A stretch of 7,696 bases of DNA from Clostridia bacterium (lineage in GTDB: Bacteria > Bacillota > Clostridia > CAKSNL01 > HGM11501). Under the pieces are notes generated by a model. It made no database searches, was not told the origin of the DNA, and was given only the letters and a program-made list of their open reading frames with translations. Below are positions 5,383-7,696 of the stretch, piece by piece. Every line of letters begins with the position of its first letter. The stretch's first letter is position 1. Position numbers and translations under genes: made by a program. Location of the stretch: the NCBI GenBank assembly GCA_017390225.1, contig JAFPCL010000149.1:1-7696 (forward strand), written 5' to 3'.

Positions 5383-5970
5383 TCAGAAAATCGAATGGAA
5401 TATATTATTGTTATAAAGATAAATCGCAACACGAGAAGTCTGCAACTGTTCGTGAATCCAAATAGCAAAACAAGAACCGGAGAAAATTCCGAGAAATGTA
5501 AATGCAAGCATAATGAAAAAGAGGCTCAAAATACCGCCCATCACAAGCCCTAAAAGTCCATCTACCTGACGGATGATCGGAAGCTTTGTGATTTTCTTGA
5601 AAAGAGGTTTTGTGAATTTTAACATGAATTTAATCACAAAAAACAGAAGAATCGAAATCAATGCGGTTACGGCTCTTGTGATAATGACCTGTGCCGTTTC
5701 AATGAGTGTTTCGGAAATCGAAGAAATAAGCGAAGGCGGCAAAAGCACAGATTCAGGATTCAGCTTTAAAGATTCTGCCAGATTTTGAATCAAATTTTGC
5801 GTGAAGGGCTGTTCAATGATAAATGCACTTACGGGCTCTGCAAAAAGAATGGTGAGCATAACGGCAATGGTAAAAATGCTAATAGATAAGATGCTGTATA
5901 AAAGCCCGTTTCTTTTGCCGATAAAAAGAGCAGTGATGAACAACACAACACATAAAATATCGAGAATCAT
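5383..5970 (-). CDS. CvpA-family integral membrane protein
   Basis: This 195-residue hydrophobic protein has about four membrane segments, near residues 2-17, 25-50, 98-118 and 138-162. The opening ILDILCVVLFITALFIGKRNGLLYSI matches the CvpA pattern of an Asp in the first helix and a (R/K)-(R/N)-G turn. The later PIIRQVDGLLGLVMGGILSLFFIM (131-154) matches the family's Asp-x-x-x-G-x-x-x-G helix. The family is named for colicin V production in E. coli, but its actual role is poorly defined; envelope homeostasis and bile or stress resistance have been reported in Enterobacteria. An AAGGAG overlaps the stop codon of the upstream DUF5711-like gene, and the genes are only 12 bases apart, so they are coexpressed. 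Confidence 0.78.
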   Translation of the reverse strand: MILDILCVVLFITALFIGKRNGLLYSILSISIFTIAVMLTILFAEPVSAFIIEQPFTQNLIQNLAESLKLNPESVLLPPSLISSISETLIETAQVIITRAVTALISILLFFVIKFMLKFTKPLFKKITKLPIIRQVDGLLGLVMGGILSLFFIMLAFTFLGIFSGSCFAIWIHEQLQTSRVAIYLYNNNIFHSIF

Positions 5971-5982
5971 GATGGTATCTCC

Positions 5983-7059
5983 TTATTTTAAAATCATTTT
6001 GGAAATTTCGTTTTCCGACAGCAGAACAACAGTTTTTCCATCAGCACACAGCACCATGTCAGAGTAGAGTTTATTGGTTTTTACAGAATGTTTCACAACG
6101 CCTTTATGGCTAATACGATATAGTGTGTCATTGCTGTACAGGGCTAAATTCTTTCCGGCAAGCTTTGCTTTGGAAATAGCATCGGATATCGTGAAGGAAG
6201 CGAGCAGTTTTCCATTCTTTTGATAAATTTCAAAATCCGAAGCCGTTCCGTTTTCAAAGACAAGAAAGAAATAATCGTCATTTCTGTATTCGGCAAAAAC
6301 AAGATTTTTTCCGGAAAAATCACGGGAAAACAGGGCTGTGCCGTCCTTCTTGAAATGGCAAAGGCGTCTGTCGGATAAAATGGTGACACTGCCGTTGTTA
6401 TGCAGTTTAAGACCGGCAATAATTTCATCGGGATAATCCAGATTCCAAAGCAGAAGTGCTTCTTCTTTGATAATATCATAGACACGAATTTCACTGACAG
6501 GGGTATCTTGCGTATAGTCAATCATAGACACGGCAAATTTATTGTTGTCGGGGGAAAGAGCAGCAGACAGAAAAAAACATGAATCGTGGGCATGGGAAAG
6601 CAATTTGTTTAAATCATTCTTGTATACGGAAACACAAGACATATAAGAAGCTTCCTCATGCACAACGCAAAATCCGCCGTTTTCATTGAGGAAAAGATTT
6701 CGGATAGCACCGCCGATGGTGACAGCTCCCAATAAAGCTCCATTCTTATACAAAGAAACAACATTGTTTTGTTTGTTGCCTGTTAATATATATGCACCGT
6801 TGACGGCAAAAAGACAATCTTTGGAAGGAAGTGTAAGCTTATGTTCTTTATTCCCGTGTGCATCCAGAACATAAAGCGTATTATCTGTCCGAAGAACTGT
6901 TTTATCGTTCTGCAAAAAGATTTCACAACTGCGAATCCCTTCAGTGGACAGAGGAAGGATATCTTCTTTCTTTCCTGCAAATAAAACAATAGCAAGAACA
7001 ATGAAAACAACAACAAGAACGGTGGTAACGATACGTCCGATTTTCAGATGTCCGATCAT
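5983..7059 (-). CDS. Membrane-anchored beta-propeller-like protein (DUF5711-like)
   Basis: This 358-residue protein of unknown function starts with a single N-terminal membrane segment (about 9-29, IVTTVLVVVFIVLAIVLFAG) behind a short basic cytoplasmic end, so the rest is expected outside the membrane. The remainder reads as about seven related ~40-residue units. Each has an aromatic/hydrophobic strand followed by a Gly or Asn turn, beginning near residues 60 (TLYVLDAHG), 100 (VVSLYKNG), 142 (CVSVYKND), 190 (EIRVYDII), 231 (RLCHFKKDG), 275 (DFEIYQKNG) and 311 (TLYRISHKG). That spacing fits a seven-bladed propeller. The general form and its position between truA and a cvpA-like gene resemble DUF5711 proteins of Clostridia; that assignment is from memory of the family. 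It has a good AAGGAG site and starts 11 bases after the truA stop. No enzymatic motif is visible. Confidence 0.72.
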   Translation of the reverse strand: MIGHLKIGRIVTTVLVVVFIVLAIVLFAGKKEDILPLSTEGIRSCEIFLQNDKTVLRTDNTLYVLDAHGNKEHKLTLPSKDCLFAVNGAYILTGNKQNNVVSLYKNGALLGAVTIGGAIRNLFLNENGGFCVVHEEASYMSCVSVYKNDLNKLLSHAHDSCFFLSAALSPDNNKFAVSMIDYTQDTPVSEIRVYDIIKEEALLLWNLDYPDEIIAGLKLHNNGSVTILSDRRLCHFKKDGTALFSRDFSGKNLVFAEYRNDDYFFLVFENGTASDFEIYQKNGKLLASFTISDAISKAKLAGKNLALYSNDTLYRISHKGVVKHSVKTNKLYSDMVLCADGKTVVLLSENEISKMILK

Positions 7060-7070
7060 AAGACTTCTCC

Positions 7071-7520
7071 TTATATTTGATGGTTTTCACCAAAATAAAC
7101 TTGTTTTAAATACAAGCCGTCCGGCGGAGCGGTGATTTCCGCCATATCTCGCTTCTTTAAGGTCAAAAGATGAGGAACGGCATCCGGCGGAAGCTTGCCG
7201 CCTGCAATAGAAATACATGTCCCGACCATAATTCGAACCATATTATACAAAAAACCATTGCCGGTCACGGTCATAACAAGAAGATCATTTTCTTCGGAAA
7301 ATGCACAATCATAAATTGTGCGAACCGTGGTTTTCACTTGACCGCCGGCAGCCATAAATGCCGCAAAATCATGCGTGCCCACAAAGTCGCCTGCGGCAGA
7401 AAACAAAAGCTTTTTGTCGAGGTTATAAGGATAGTGCCAGGCACGACCGACCAAAAAGGGATCAGCAAAAGGGCGTGGGTCGATTTTATATTGATAGGTT
7501 TTTCCAAGCGCACAAAACCG
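7071..7520 (-). CDS. truA: tRNA pseudouridine synthase A TruA, N-terminally truncated by a junction
   Basis: This is the C-terminal ~149 residues of a protein normally about 245-260 residues long. TruA converts U38-U40 of tRNA anticodon arms to pseudouridine. Recognisable segments are LGKTYQYKI, GRAWHYPYNLD, the hallmark FVGTHDFAAF, VRTI, GNGFLYNMVRIMVGT and APPDGLYLKQVYF. The catalytic Asp, in the RTDAG motif of the N-terminal half, is absent. Going upstream on the minus strand, TruA-like sequence runs to about RFCALGKTY (7520); a TGA at 7529-7527 then stops the frame and the composition changes. The missing part is probably real in the genome of origin and lost at a chimeric join. It is the first visible gene of the truA-DUF5711-cvpA operon. 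Confidence 0.93.
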   Translation of the reverse strand, partial: RFCALGKTYQYKIDPRPFADPFLVGRAWHYPYNLDKKLLFSAAGDFVGTHDFAAFMAAGGQVKTTVRTIYDCAFSEENDLLVMTVTGNGFLYNMVRIMVGTCISIAGGKLPPDAVPHLLTLKKRDMAEITAPPDGLYLKQVYFGENHQI

Positions 7521-7696
7521 ACGCCATCATCGCCAAGCTCCGGGAGCTGTTCCCCCATGCCCGCATTATGCTGACCCTGGGTAAGGACGGCGCTGTGTAT
7601 GTTGATGCCCAGCAGAAGGTCTTCCAGCCCATCTTCAAGGTCAAGGCTGTGGATACCACCGCTGCCGGCGATACCTTTACCGGCTACTTCCTGGCC
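7517..7696 (+). CDS. rbsK: Ribokinase (PfkB family) internal fragment, open at both ends
   Basis: A plus-strand frame of 60 codons runs without a stop to the window end. It reads TDAIIAKLRELFP, then IMLTLGKDGAVY, then VKAVDTTAAGDTFTGYFLA. The last segment is PfkB signature 2, with the catalytic base as the Asp of AAGD (residue 52 of the fragment). The AAGDTF variant is typical of ribokinases, which phosphorylate D-ribose to ribose-5-phosphate. No start codon or ribosome binding site precedes it: the sequence immediately before is truA on the opposite strand. G+C is about 60%, and codons end mostly in G or C, unlike the genes to the left. It is most likely foreign sequence joined in assembly. 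Confidence 0.75.

Noticed and set aside
1..7696. CRISPR array, tRNA, rRNA, transposase or prophage genes
   Set aside because: No regularly spaced direct repeats, tRNA cloverleaf, rRNA segment, or recombinase/transposase motif was seen on either strand.

Overview
The window looks like low-to-moderate G+C chromosomal DNA from a Clostridia-type Firmicute. I infer this from the gene order ylxM-ffh-rpsP-khpA-rimM-trmD, strong AGGAGG-type ribosome binding sites, and a cvpA/DUF5711-like pair next to truA. I cannot name a genus. The last ~180 bases differ in composition (about 60% G+C by hand count) and appear to come from another locus or another organism.

Layout. Positions 1-144 hold copy A of a structured repeat, followed by a terminator (156-190) for minus-strand genes. 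A minus-strand pair follows: a HAD phosphatase (707-1375) and a GNAT acetyltransferase (228-707), with overlapping stop and start codons. A compact divergent promoter region (1409-1483) drives this pair leftward and the SRP/ribosome operon rightward. The plus-strand operon is ylxM, ffh, rpsP, khpA, then a 286-base non-coding leader, then rimM and trmD. It ends at a set of convergent terminator hairpins (5275-5395). The rest is a minus-strand operon read truA -> DUF5711-like membrane-anchored propeller protein -> CvpA-family membrane protein. truA is cut near 7520, where the sequence switches to a plus-strand ribokinase fragment that runs off the window end.

How the genes work together. The plus operon combines membrane protein targeting (Ffh, with its partner YlxM) with 30S assembly (S16, RimM), a small KH RNA-binding protein (KhpA) and tRNA m1G37 methylation (TrmD). 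rplS, the usual last gene, is absent after trmD. truA adds tRNA pseudouridylation, so tRNA modification genes lie on both sides of the convergent terminators.

The most interesting part is non-coding. Two copies of an approximately 140-nt element (1-144 and 3842-3979) share nearly invariant linker sequences, while two of their stems have unrelated sequence yet remain self-complementary in each copy. A third stem carries an exact compensatory base-pair change, and a conserved complementarity could form a pseudoknot. Copy B is directly preceded by a separate ~90-nt nested hairpin and a possible 14-codon basic ORF, all inside the khpA-rimM gap. I do not recognise a named RNA family.
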